Shown one piece after another: positions 22,210-33,377 of a DNA stretch of 64,000 nucleotides. How positions within the stretch are numbered: the stretch's first letter is position 1; each line of letters starts with the position of its first letter. The translations under genes were made by a program, and so were the position numbers. Location of the stretch: NCBI GenBank assembly GCA_916613615.1, contig OU744736.1, positions 2,400,330 to 2,464,329 on the forward strand, given 5' to 3'. The stretch comes from Steromphala cineraria (Eukaryota > Mollusca > Gastropoda > Trochida > Trochidae). The notes below the pieces were generated by a model that worked only from the letters and a program-made list of their open reading frames with translations, ran no database searches and had not been told where the DNA came from.

Positions 22210-24031
22210 GTAACTATAAGCGTAATGTTACTCTACCACATCAACTAACCTTCTGCTCACATTCTCTTTCTCTCTTCTCTTTCAACGATATTAACCACAC
22301 GGAAATGGCCGAGGCTTTGCGAATGACCACTTTTGAAACGGGTCGCTGATTGCACAACTAATTCAACTAACATTTCTATCCAATGTATTAGCCGTACTAG
22401 AACAGAGCTGTGGGGAGAGCATGTCTGCTCAAGGCATAGGCAAAGGGAGAGGGAGAGAGCATTTTAGCATTTTAGCGCCTAATGCGCTTTTAGCTTTTTC
22501 AATGTGTTTGAGTGTTTCATAGGTCATTGTTAACCGGACGTTGTAATTTATTTGCCGTTTATCATAACTTGTCACAAGCCATCCTGTCTCAGGGTACGAA
22601 CGTTACGCCAACTCCACTAATCTGTACCCTGGGCTCAGCAGCTAGATTCGCTCGCGCGGCCCGACTTGGGTTACAGCCAATCAATTCATGTTACCTGAAT
22701 GACGTTTTCCAATAACGTCTTGACATACTTCTCAAAAGAACCAAAATTTTGAAATATTCGCTTTTGGGCACCGAAGCTGAAATAATAAAATAGCAATGAC
22801 GTTTTGAACGGAAATATCATATTTGAGTAAGTATATTTCAACATCCTTCTTCTTGTTCTTAAATGAACCCATATTAGTAGCCGATGCGAAGTAGAGGATT
22901 TTCTTGCCATGGAAAGTCCATGGGAAAGGTTTTTGTCCATTTCAACTGAACAAATCGCGTTCAAAGGCGTTCATTTGTAAAAAATCGTTTTATTTGACTA
23001 CTTAAAAAGCATAAGAAGCGTTCTTAAAATCTCCCTTTATCATGTTGTAGGCTCAGAGGACACGTATACGAAGTCCCTCTCATGTATTTGATGCGGTTCG
23101 AGACGGTCTATGACCAAAACGTGTCAAGATTGGTGCATGAATTTGGTATTATTTTCTTAAAGAGTTAGTCATTCGACATCCCATCTTAAATCAAGAATTC
23201 ATCATTTCATTCCATAAAGAAACAGGATAATATCCCGGTTTTGTATGAGAAGGCCTTGCTAGCCCACATAAAACCCTGTAGAGAAGACCTTGTAAAAGTT
23301 GATTAGGCTCTCACACCGGGGTATAATCTGGGCTCACAAAGTCCTGGTGTACTCTTAGGGATAACTACTTAATCAAAGAGCGTAAACGTATCTATGAAGT
23401 ATAGACTTGTAAGACAGATAAGACTTGAGTTATGTTCGCGACGAGAGATCTAGAATGAGAAAAGTGACAAACCCGCTTTCAAATAACCAGATTGGACAGT
23501 AGATTCATCTTCATCGTTTTCTTTTAAATTACAAATCCATGTATCAGAATATTTCAATCTGGTATTTTGCCCCCAGATTGTTATTTGGAATTTCATCTAT
23601 AATATATAAGGATAATTATTATCATATTTTTAGAATTCTCATACATGTACTTACACGCCCAAGTTGTCACACACCCCATTTTAAGTATCGTCACATACCT
23701 TGTATTACATATCAAAGAAGAATCGAATGGTCCAAACTCGTTACATATCGATATGAAACAACAGCACACGAACGAACTTACCTTTTACAGATGGCACTTC
23801 TGGATGTTATATTTTGACGATGTAGAAGTCTTTAATCATGCTGTATACTTATATCTACTTTATTGGGTCTTGTGTGTATAAATTTATGTTATATAAAAGG
23901 GGAACTTGACATTTACGTTGTAAGTTTGTTAGTCAATTCCACAGCACTGAGGCATGTTTGTTTCTGTACTTCTGCGATCAATAATTCCGCTTTGATTTGA
24001 TTTATGTATGAATTTTATCATTGCAGAGTTG
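22210..24031. other. Intron 2 sequence, left part
   Basis: AT-rich intronic DNA with one dispersed repeat at 22586-22660 and no further exon recognised. Frames near 23539-23881 are open but do not match the phases of the gene. Confidence 0.5.
22586..22660 (+). repeat. Dispersed ~80-bp repeat, copy 1
   Basis: GTCTCAGGGTACGAACGTTA through CTAATCTGTACCCTGGGCTC and CTCGCGC is shared with 62998-63070. This copy has kept the middle but not the right-hand palindromic arm seen in the other copy. Confidence 0.75.
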
Positions 24032-24121
24032 CAATCTTAATAAATTTAGATCAACAGGTTCAATATTAGGTCACAATGTTGACAACAGTATGACCAAAAC
24101 ACATTGGATTTATTTAGATTG
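24032..24121. mobile_element. 90-bp MITE of the CAATCTAAAT family
   Basis: Begins CAATCTTAATAAATTTAGAT and ends ATTTATTTAGATTG. The 9-bp flanks GCAGAGTTG and GCGGAGTTT agree at 7 of 9 positions, so this is an older insertion. See 31636-32416 for the complete form. Confidence 0.7.
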
Positions 24122-24341
24122 GCGGAGTTTAAGAGGGAGGATTAAAATATCCGATTTGGCCAGAAACCTCCCATTATTAACATGTTCGATCCCCATAATC
24201 AGAACATATGTAAATCTCTAATGGTGATATCCTTTGATCCTTTGAAGCATTTCACCCAGTTCTTTTTTTAAAAACTCAATTAAATCGTGTGATACATCGC
24301 CAAGGTCTATCTTAGATTTCAGGACCTCATGTGAGCATCTC

Positions 24342-24408
24342 ATATTTACAACATTAATGGACTTATCAAATATTAATAATTTGATAAGTCCATTAATGTT
24401 GTAAATAT
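24342..24408. repeat. Perfect hairpin with 30-bp arms
   Basis: 24342-24371 (ATATTTACAACATTAATGGA then CTTATCAAAT) is exactly complementary to 24379-24408 around the 7-base loop ATTAATA. No mismatch was seen. It lies in intron 2, next to copy 2 of the dispersed repeat. Confidence 0.9.
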
Positions 24409-24419
24409 ATCAGCTTTTA

Positions 24420-24503
24420 TGGTAATGAAGCTATCGGATAAACTTTGTATCCAAATCTGATAAGGTGCAAATAAGGACAAAACACGAACTATTTTCTCAA
24501 ATG
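24420..24503 (+). repeat. Dispersed repeat, copy 2
   Basis: Matches 15411-15507 (GAAGCTATCGGATAAACTTT, then ACACGAACTATTTTCTCAAA). Immediately downstream of the perfect hairpin. Confidence 0.6.
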
Positions 24504-24866
24504 GTATTATGATAGTGTGTGACGAATGGGACATGTAACTATAATTGGAAACAATCTTGAAGAATGCAATGAATATTCAGAATGAATGAATGAATGAGAA
24601 ATAAAAGAATAAATAAGTATCAGTATAACAAATAAAGCTAAAAAGAAGATATAGAAGATGAGATGGTAACTGAAAAAATGGAATTTAGTAATGTTGTGAT
24701 TGTTAATAAGTTTTTAATGCGTGTTCGTTCTTAAACTTATAGGTTTATACCCAGAGTTGCAGTTTTTTGGGGTGTTCCCTTGACTGTATCTCCATTTGTA
24801 TATCTCGTTAAATCTGTTTTGGATCTCTTAACAGTGACGTAACAATGTTTCAATGTTCACTTACAG

Positions 24867-24942
24867 GATATGTAAAGGATTCCACGATGGGAAAAATACT
24901 AGGGAGTTTCTGTTCTCTTTACCAAGGTTCGCCCAAGGCAAG
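24867..24942 (+). CDS. Exon 3 of the five-exon gene (residues 96-121)
   Basis: Acceptor TTCACTTACAG, donor GGCAAG|GTATGAG. The exon begins with one base that completes the Trp codon from exon 2, then codes ICKGFHDGKNTREFLFSLPR and FAQGK, ending in phase 0. The REFLFSLPRF stretch is strand-like and the most distinctive part of the protein. It matches the phase of exon 4 exactly. Confidence 0.8.
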
Positions 24943-25224
24943 GTATGAGCAAAACTAAGGTACAAAAGAAAGTACACACCTCAGTTGGTTTGACCATATA
25001 CATGATTTTCAATTACTAATGTCTTTTTTTTGGACGTTTTTGACGTTGTACGCAATAACTGACAAGTGCATGATATTACTTAGTTGCAAGAACACTATAT
25101 TTAAAAATGATTTATATTTAAAAATGATTTTTTAATTTAAGGAAATTGTTTTCAAGTTAAAGATGCAAATTTAATCAAATAGAAGGAATATTGATATATA
25201 TCGAAACTTATATAATATTAAAAG

Positions 25225-25387
25225 GAAGACCGAATGGACAAGGAGAAATTCGGAAGAGTTGGAACAATCGATGTTGAGTGTTGGAACAGCATGCAAGCAC
25301 CGTACAGACAAGATTTGTCTCTTCTCCCATCTAAGTCGCTGGACTACAATCAGGCTAACAAGAAAGATAACGCCAATGTCACTAATG
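25225..25387 (+). CDS. Exon 4 of the five-exon gene (residues 122-176)
   Basis: The donor AATG|GTAAGTATC is near ideal. The acceptor ATATTAAAAG is pyrimidine-poor but is the one that fits phase 0; the alternative at 25229 would break the frame. The exon codes EDRMDKEKFGRVGTIDVECW followed by a polar stretch. Its final G pairs with GT from exon 5 to give Gly. Confidence 0.8.
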
Positions 25388-25644
25388 GTAAGTATCTGGT
25401 GTATAGAAAATGGAGATAATGTTATAATGTGAGTTAATAGTCTGAGGAAACGGTCCGGTAGAGCGAACAAGCGGATAAAGGTCCTCGAACCAGTTTTATT
25501 AACATATCTAAAAGCTTTTCAATGTCTTTTAAAGAAACTTTGTAATCTAATGATTGGGTGGTTGCTTTTGTTATTTTGGTTATTCTGGATTTTTATTTTT
25601 TACTCGTTTTCATGGAAACACCTTGAACTTAGTGCATGTTATTA

Positions 25645-25683
25645 TTATTGAGTTATTGAGTTAAATTGAGTTAGATTGAGTTA
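25645..25683 (-). repeat. Short-repeat 3' tail of the LINE
   Basis: On plus the sequence is ATTGAGTT repeated four times with TA or TAAA spacers. This is the 3' end of the LINE transcript, where target-primed reverse transcription would begin. Confidence 0.7.
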
Positions 25684-25915
25684 TCCTCTTTTCCCTCTCT
25701 CGGAATAGATCCACAATACTATTCCATAAATTGTTCTGATTTGTGAGCAGTTCAGTCATGGTGGCACTTGTGTCAAAAGCCCTTGCATGTTGAAGAGCTT
25801 GGCAGTCAAAGATGATATGGAGGATTGTTTCCTCCCAAGAATCACACAGTAGGCAAGTAGAATTGGTGGCTAGATTGAATTTGTGTAGAAAGCTTTGGCA
25901 CGGATAGTGATGCAA
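25661..25915 (-). pseudogene. C-terminal Cys/His segment of the LINE ORF2
   Basis: Codes HHYPCQSFLHKFNLATNSTC, then LLCDSWEETILHIIFDC. This is the C-x2-C...H...C pattern that follows RNase H in these LINEs. It is out of frame with the main ORF fragment, so at least one frameshift lies between 25915 and 26075. Confidence 0.7.
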
Positions 25916-26074
25916 CTTTATCCGACTGAGGAGGACTTGATCTCTCCGATTTACGTTTGCATACCGAACATTGCTTGATTTGGTCTGGATTTGATGATAT
26001 TGTCGTCCTGTTGACCCGTTGTTTCACTTGTCTAACCATACATGTTTGGTGGATGATTTCACTGCACCCATTAA

Positions 26075-28145
26075 TTAGGGAATTGTTGCTACTTGTTTGT
26101 TGATCGGTCCACAGCTTGCCGCCATCTTGGCCAATACATCTGCCTTTTCGTTCCCAGATGTGCCGACATGGCTAGGGATCCATTGAAGAGTGACCATTTC
26201 TTTGTTTGCCGACAGCAGTTGATTAATCCTGCTGCAGAGGTGGAAGTACTCAGTTGGTTTGTAGGATGAAAGGGTCTGCAGTGATGACTTTGAGTCAGTG
26301 AGGATAACATATTTGGCATCCAGATCATCTGCTGTTGATATAACTTGAAGAGCTCTTTCAATGGCGACTAGCTCTGCTTCCAAGATGGAGCTGGGAGGAA
26401 GTGGAATAATGGTTTCTTCACCAGTGTGATGAAAAAATATTCCTGCTCCTGCTCGCTCAGCAGAAAGATCAAGAGAACAATCTGTGTATATCTTAGTATA
26501 GTCCTGATATTTCTCATGAATGAGTTCTAGAGAGAGTTGGTCCAAGCGCTCTGGAATTTCACTTTTAGATGCATTGTCTTGAAGATTCATCTCTATTGAA
26601 GGAGGGGACCACATCCATGGTGGTTGGTCATTCATGATGGCTGTACGCTGGAAGTCAGCTTTCTTTTTGCTGGGTAGGACAATGTTCCGTTGCTTCAGTA
26701 GTAGCTTTGATCTCTGAAAGAAACTGTTGATGATACCTGGTGAATCTTTCGGTAGGAAGTGCTGTTTGATGCGTTTGCTTAGTATACCTGACTCAATATA
26801 TAGATTCAGAGGGATGATATCTGTTTCTATCTCTAGCGCTATTGGCGTTGTCTTCAGGGAACCACAAATCATCCGGAGAGCAGCATTTTGAATTCTTTCT
26901 ATTTTGCTGATGTTACTTGCGCTGCATGAGGACCAAATCTCCATGGCATAGCACATCTTGGTTCGGAGGTAAGCCAGATAGAATGTTCTCAAGGTAGAGA
27001 AGTCTGCTCCCCAGTACTGCGAGGCAATGGTTTTCATGATGTTCAACCTCTTAGTACAGGCCTCAACGAGGAGGTCAATGTGCTTTGTCCATGTTAGTGT
27101 GGGGTCTAATGTGAGACCAAGGATTTTAGGATGCTTGTTATACTTTATTTCTTGTCCTCCAAGTTTGATGCCCAGATTGTCTAGGGGAAGTAGATGTTTA
27201 CGTCTTCTTGTAATCACTGTGTATTCTGTCTTCTCCCTTGATACTTTGAGATGCCACTCTTGTGCCCATTTGTCAATGGCTTCCATACACTTGTTGAGAG
27301 AGCTCACAATGTAGTCAAGATCATGATGAGTGATCAGGATTGAACCGCCGTCTGCGTAGGTTACCTGTAGATATGATTTTAATTTTGATTTGTCTTTAGG
27401 CTTCAGAAGAGGGATGATTTTGCTAATCTTCCATTCATTTGGGTAGTTTCCCTCTCTCCAAATCTCATTGAAAAGGTTGAGAATTATCTTTTTCCCAGGT
27501 TGGGGTAGGTCTGTAAGCATCTGATTGTGAATTCTATCATCACCTGTGGCCGAGTTTTTAAGTTCAGCTAGGGCTAGGTTGAGTTCCGAAGTTGTGAAAG
27601 ACGGGTCACATTCATCATCCATTTCACAGAGAAGATCCAAGGAATTCTGAGCTAACTCTTCAACACCATTGAATTCCGAGGCAGTTGTTTCATGTGCATC
27701 GTTACATTTCTTGGCATAGTGGGCAGCAAAGAGAGCTGCTTGATCATTACTCTCAGTTATTATTTCGCCATCATGTTCTATGGCTGCTTGTTGTCTGTTG
27801 TTGGAGCCATTAATAGCCTTAATTTTATTCCAGATCACATTGGACGGTATGTTCCGGTTGAGAGATGATACACATTCTCTGAAACCAGCTCGTTTTGTGT
27901 GTACAATTATTTTGTTGACTTTGGCTTGCTGTCTCTTGTAATTTATCATGTCTTTGATGGTCCGAGAGCGCTTGAATTTTCTTCTGAATTGTCTTTTGGT
28001 TCTCTTTTCTTTGGCAATTTCAGAATTCCACCATGGGGTTGGGGGGTGCTTGTGCTGTCTTGTGTTTGGAAAGCTTTCCTCTGCAGCTTCTATGATGCTG
28101 GAAGATACAGCAATGACTTTGTCCTCAAGGCTCATGTCACTCTCT
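26075..28145 (-). pseudogene. LINE ORF2 fragment: RT with the core deleted, plus RNase H
   Basis: An open frame of about 690 LINE codons. The first third is the pre-RT region (PPTPWWNSEIAK, a basic linker) and RT motif 0-1 up to IPLLKPKDKSKLKSY. The next residues are LQVTYADGG, so the palm between KSYRP-type motif 2 and the catalytic YADD is missing without loss of frame, and the second Asp has become Gly. Thumb and connection follow, then RNase H with all four acidic positions visible (IYTDCS, LEAELVA, LTDSKSS, GNEKADVLA). As RT it must be dead. The apparent ATG at 28198 belongs to antisense DIRS sequence. Confidence 0.8.
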
Positions 28146-28149
28146 TGGA

Positions 28150-28974
28150 AGCGGAGTAAGTTGTGGGCGACCACCCATCTCTTCGTGAATGCATCCACAC
28201 AGGGTTGGAGTGCCCACCTGGGAACGGAACAGACGGCGGGGCTCTGGTCACTGGCTCAGCTAACGCGCCACATCAACGAGCTGGAGATGGAGGCTATCAG
28301 GTTGGCGATCTGTCACTGGTCCGCTCTGCTGTGAGGCCAAGTGCTACTTGTGCACACGGACAGCTCGACAGCGGCTTGGGGAATAAACAAGCAAGGTTCG
28401 AGCAGGGCAGCCGCCATCCTCCAACTAGCACTAGATCTCTTCCGCCTGACAGACAGGCATGTCAGTTCGCGCTGTGCACATTCCGGGGGTGAAGAAAGTC
28501 CTGGCGGACGCTCTATCAAGGCCAGATAAACCGCCGTCCACGGAGTGGAAACTCCTCCCCCAGGCGTTCCAACAAGTGTGCCAGCACTTCGGGAAACCAC
28601 ACATAGACCTCTTTGCGACCTGGCTGAACCACCAGTTGCCAGTCTATGTGTCTCCCGTCCCCGATCCCGGGGCCTTGGGCTTAGACACTCTGTCGTTCGA
28701 ATGGGACGGGATGGACGCTTACGCTTTTCCTCCCTCGAGCATTCTCACTCAAGTGGTGGCGAAGATCAGGGCGACCTGGGTGATAAGACTGATCTTGATA
28801 GCTCCCCTCTGGCCAGCGAGGCCGTGGTTCGTACCTCTTCGGAGGATGTGGCAGGAGGATACAATCCCCATTCCTCTCAGATGGAATCGCTTAGTGAGCG
28901 AGCCAAGCGGGCGGGTGCACGAGAACCCGCAAGCACTGGATCTTCACGCTTGGCTTGTCTGCAAAAGGGGCTGA
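28150..28974 (+). pseudogene. DIRS RNase H and C-terminal region
   Basis: Begins in RNase H with HLFVNASTQGWSAHLG, where the usual catalytic Asp (TDAS) is Asn. TGA at 28332-28334 interrupts the frame, followed by LVHTDSSTAAWGI in the same phase. A frameshift near 28460 leads to HIPGVKKVLADALSRP and the DIRS-typical DLFATWLNHQLPVYVS block. The end overlaps the recombinase frame, as in DIRS elements. Confidence 0.75.
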
Positions 28975-29917
28975 AACGGGCGGGCTACTCTAAGAAAGTC
29001 TCGGCCGCGGTTTCCTCTGCCCAGCGTGTCTCCAATCGCAAGCTGTACGACGTACAGTGGGGGTCATTTGCCACCTTCTGTGATGACAAGGGCTGGGACG
29101 TCCAGGTAGCGACGATTCCCCAGGTGGCAGAGTACTTAGTGTATCTCCGAGAGGAGAGGGGGCTTAAGGCCTCCTCTATTAACACCCACCTAGCGGCAAT
29201 CATGTCGGTCTTACGCAAGCGGGATCCCTCTGTCATCTCCGTCCTTAAGGAGGTGATTAGGACTTACCGTCAGGAGGACGGGTGGCTCAAACCGAGACCT
29301 CCCGAGCGGGACCTAGCGATTGTCCTCGAGCACTTGTGCTCGGATTTCTACGAGCCCCTGACGGAGACCATCATTCTCCGTCTGACGGTCGAGTTGCACG
29401 CTCTTCAGGCCAATTTGCTTCGGTTTGAAGCGAGGGATGGGGGTAAAGCCACGCTGGTACTCGCACCGGACTTCGTATGTAAGAACCAGGGGTCGGACGA
29501 ATAGGGCAGGGTATTTCACATTCCCGCCATCTCAGGCTCAGCCTCCCCAACGGACGAGGAGAGCAGACTCCTCTGTCTGGTCCGAGCTCTTCGGGTTTAC
29601 GCAGAACGCACCCGTTCTCTCCGCCAGGGGAGGAGGAGACTATTTCTACCTCACTCCCAGCAAAGCACGTAGGAGATAGACAAACGTCTCTTGGGCGTCT
29701 ACCTGCGGTCCGCTAACCTTGACGCCTATAAAGCCAAGGAGTTAGCCTCGCCAGCTCGTTCTAACCCTCATGAGATCAGAGCGATCTCGGCCACTATGGC
29801 TTTTCACAGCAACATCGCTGTAGCGGACATCATGTCGGGCTGTTTCTGGAAGTCCGGTATTGTTTTCGCTAACCACTACCTCCGAGACTTGTCCACGGAA
29901 GACCTCGCGGGCGTGGC
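28838..29917 (+). pseudogene. DIRS tyrosine recombinase, two nonsense codons
   Basis: One phase throughout, broken by TAG at 29502-29504 and TAG at 29670-29672. The N-terminal part codes KLYDVQWGSFATFCDD, a SAM-like core-binding fold. The C-terminal part carries HEIRAISATMA (H-x-x-R box) and DIMSGCFWKSGIVFANHYLR with the nucleophile Tyr. The frame runs past the domain to 30137 without obvious function. Confidence 0.78.
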
Positions 29918-30240
29918 CAGGCACGGGTGTTTGCACTGCACCGCACTGCGGGTTCTGCTCCCCCCAGAGGGGTCGCAGCTCACCGATAGGTCCTTTTATG
30001 CGTTCTGTTGTTTTAACTCAATAAACTTCGTATCGCACCTCCGTGTCTCGTTTGTTCTTTCTTCCGGTTCGGGGCGGGCTTCCCTCCTTAGCAGGGCACC
30101 TGTGCACCAACCTTTAGACGATGGGCGGGGGGGGTAGTACCTGCTCTCCTGCCGCCTTGTTCTCGCAGCCCTCCACCCTCTGTGGTAGTCTGGGCTACGG
30201 TGAGTCGGATACGGTATAGTATGTTAAATAATAGTATATT

Positions 30241-30514
30241 TTTGAGTAAACGTCATTATTTGTACTTCCCGTCGACGACTCACCAATCTTTATTTCCCAC
30301 CCATGCCTCCCCTCCTGCGAGTAGGTTCGCTCTAGCGTTCACTGGCTCGTAGGTTGGATGAGGTTTGGTCACGTGACCATAGTTGGCGCGGCGGGGATGA
30401 GCAGGTAATTCCTGTATTGTTTTTCGGTGTTATTGGTCGAGAGATAATTGATAGGCAATCAATGGGCTACGGTGAGTCGTCGACGGTAAGTACAAATAAT
30501 GACGTTTACTCAAA
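30241..30514. repeat. Inverted repeat in the DIRS terminal region
   Basis: 30241-30284 (TTTGAGTAAACGTCATTATT and on) and 30471-30514 are reverse complements over 44 bp with one mismatch seen (CCC/ACC). GGGCTACGGTGAGTCG also occurs as a direct repeat near 30191 and 30465. This fits the terminal and internal complementary repeats of DIRS elements. Confidence 0.8.
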
Positions 30515-30863
30515 AACGTACTTTTTTATAATGTAAATTTCAATGTTCTCTCTAATACTATTGTCTTGTTTTGTATATATTTTTTGTTCGTGGGCCTAAG
30601 ATCTTTAATTGAAATAAAGAATTGAAATAAGAATAAGAAATAAAGTTTCAAATGTTACACACCTAAGTAAATCATGTCGCGCGAACGCAATTGCACACGT
30701 GAGTAACTAATGGAGGTGGTGCAATTGTAATTTTATATGGCTGTTTGGGTAGAAATCGTTCATAACAAAAATATTACAATGTGTATAAATATTCATGACG
30801 TACCTATATCTCAAAATTTGGTAATTTGGTGTATAGACATTCATGACATGAAATCGGCCTTCA

Positions 30864-31385
30864 ACTAGATTAACGTTTACTGGACACTCCAAAAGCATCT
30901 AGTAGCTCCGAAACAAGGGATCTCGCCTTCTCCTGTTCTGCCTTCTACAGGCCTCAGCAAATTGGACCATTTCTTGTGACCTTGGCCTTTGACATTCAAG
31001 GTCACACAATCAATGAACACTTTCCATTGAGTATAACAATAAATTATTGATTAATAGTGTAAGTATCTAAAATAAAACATTTTGTTATATCGTGCCCAAG
31101 TCGTGACGGTGATGTGACCTTAACCTTTGATAGATTGTAACCGAAACCTTTTTAAAAGTTTTTACTTCTCCAAAGATGATATATACAAAACAAGAGCTTT
31201 ATAGCACAAAAACTTTTAAATTTATCGTGTTTTCAAGCAATTATTTAATGATTTTCTTATTCGTGACCTTGACCTTTGACTTTTAAAGTGAACAAGAGTT
31301 CTTGAAAGCGCTGTGGAAAGAAGTTCTAGTTAATGGGGTGCGGCGGCGGCCGGGGAAACTGCGACCTTAGTCGGGGCTGCTAATA
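30864..31385 (+). repeat. Short copy of the TGACCTTGACCTTTGAC-rich repeat
   Basis: Shares its start (GATTAACGTTT, against GATTAGCGTTT near 54034), internal sequence and end (TCGGGGCTGCTAAT) with 54031-55364. It has AGTAGCTCCG at 30901 and CGGGGCTGCT at 31372-31381 as imperfect inverted ends. A GCGGCGGCGG tract precedes the right end. Confidence 0.75.
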
Positions 31386-31635
31386 CAATTCAAATTGTAC
31401 ATTGTAAGATCCCTTTTTAAATCCAATATATCTACGTGTTTCTGTTAGCAAATCGCGAGATGAGCTTTTATGTGATGCTTTTAAGAAGAAATATAGCTTT
31501 CGTTTTGTATACATTGCACAAACATTCTAAAATGAAACATTTATTTAAATTAGATGGCCAGGTCTCCAATTCTCGCAAACACCTTTTATTTTATAATTAT
31601 CTAGAAGAATTCATACTATTACTCTGTAAACACAG

Positions 31636-32416
31636 CAATCTAAATAAATTTAGATCAACAGGTTTTTTATTTGGTCATACTGTTGATCTAACATTGGCCC
31701 GTAAGGCAGGTCGTCCCGGTGACCTCTGACATCAGCCTCTCGGCCAATCAGAAAACTTGCCCTAGCTCGCTGGAAGTTAAAAAACTCAGCAGCGCATCTT
31801 TTGAAATGGATGATGTTCGGAGCTTTGTTATTCGGAGGGGATTGCTTGGATGTATTAATAGATTAGATTTTTTCATTTTGAAATGATTTAGCGTATTTGC
31901 TAGTTGTCGATGACAAATGATAATTGCACGTCGCACAGATACTAACGTGGCGAATAATAATCACTAAGTTAGAGCTTGATAAATGCCAATATCTGCGAAA
32001 ATCCATATGCAAGGGGAGGTAACTCCTTTTTTATCAAACTCGTTTATACTCATTTATTTCATTGTCATCCAAATAATCTTTAAAAAAGTGATTTTTGTCA
32101 ATCATAAAACTAAAAATATTTCATACAACCAAAGTAAAATCAACCTATTGATATTTTTCTTATCAGTATCGAAAACAAGATTTATTTTTCACAATGCACA
32201 CTGTTATTGAGAACAGGCCATAAGCCATCATATATCTCTTCCGTTCATTCTTTGAAATAGCGACTATGAACTGTTTGTAACGTCGAATTTGATTGATCAA
32301 ATCGCGAATTCCTTATTTGCATACGAAAGGTCACCGGGACGACCTCTCACACTGGTCAATGTTAGATCAACAGAATGACCCAAAAAAAATCTGTTGATCT
32401 AAATTTATTTAGATTG
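31636..32416. mobile_element. 781-bp MITE, CAATCTAAAT family, 9-bp target duplication
   Basis: Left end CAATCTAAATAAATTTAGAT, right end its reverse complement. The arms remain alike for about 90 bp, down to GGTCGTCCCGGTGACCT. TAAACACAG flanks it exactly on both sides (31627-31635 and 32417-32425). Each arm is itself a hairpin: TTAGATCAACAG and CTGTTGATCTAA with about 18 bases between. The interior does not code. Confidence 0.88.
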
Positions 32417-32903
32417 TAAACACAGCTAAGTCAGTATCTAAAAACTAGAACATAAAATTGGAACCTTTCGTATAAAAGAAAATTCCTAAAGAACATGGAA
32501 ACGATGGATACATATGCATTTCATTTGACATTTATTACATGACTTATTGCGGTAGGACTAAGACTTGTACGTTTTAACAAGCAAAAGGGTTCAATTTCTT
32601 TCTGCTATCTCGCCTAGGAGAATATAAATCAACGGATCTTTCAGTTTGATTAAAATCGGCCTAGTACCGAGGAATGAAATATTCAAAATATTAACTCTAC
32701 AGAGATATGAAATCCTCTACAGTAGGTCTCAGTTGCGAGGACCTGTCGAAATAAGTTCGACACTCGATAAAGTTAATATTTTCAAAAATTTACTGTCTTT
32801 TGCAAATATGAAATGATAATGCTTTCAAATTATAAATCAAAGTAAATTCGCTTCCGGGGTTATCATGTAACCATGTTTCAATGATATCAATCACCCATGG
32901 ATT

Positions 32904-33012
32904 CAATCTAAATACATACGAAAGGTCACCGGGACGACCTCTCACACTGGTCAATCTTAGATCAACAGTATGACCTAATATAAAACCTGTTGATCTAAAT
33001 TTATTTAGATTG
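32904..33012. mobile_element. 109-bp MITE of the same family
   Basis: Starts CAATCTAAATACATACG, ends AATTTATTTAGATTG. Target duplication CCATGGATT is exact on both sides (32895-32903 and 33013-33021). It consists of little more than one arm of the 781-bp form plus a 10-bp left end. Confidence 0.88.
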
Positions 33013-33377
33013 CCATGGATTAAATTGACTTGCGCTTTGGTTGTTACCGTTTCTATTTGACTCTAGCTCTGTTAATACTCAAAGACTCAAATGAACAATA
33101 AACCTTTTTCCACATCAGGCAAGGATGTAGAAATATTGTAAACAAATACCTCAAGTAATTGTAATGGTACATGATTATACTCCAGTGAATGTGTTCACCA
33201 GCACTCCTTTTTGATTGTCAAAAATCACCAGCAGGCAACCCGAATGACTATTATTCGCTATTCGTCATTCGCTTTAGATATGATATTACCATGAATATAC
33301 CTCAATTCACAGGTACTCCAATCATCGAGTCGACAAAAATCTGAAATTACAATCTTTAGTTGTGACCTTAATAACCA

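Larger units (their letters stand above)
25640..28150 (-). mobile_element. Truncated and internally deleted LINE, I-type with RNase H
   Basis: A non-LTR retrotransposon fragment antisense in intron 4. It lacks ORF1, the endonuclease and the core of the RT. It retains RT flanks, thumb, RNase H and a C-terminal Cys/His segment, and ends in a short repeat tail (TAACTCAAT units on minus, 25645-25683), as seen in I-superfamily elements. The right end joins DIRS sequence at about 28145-28160. Confidence 0.8.
28150..30514 (+). mobile_element. 5'-truncated, decayed DIRS-like retrotransposon
   Basis: GC-rich compared with its surroundings. It has the end of RT-RNase H, a tyrosine recombinase and a terminal region with an inverted repeat. 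The RT core and everything upstream are missing; the LINE sits at the break in the opposite orientation. Stops and a frameshift interrupt both reading frames. Confidence 0.8.

Noticed and set aside
27948..28334. 128-codon plus-strand frame
   Set aside because: Chimera of antisense LINE and the start of the DIRS RNase H fragment.
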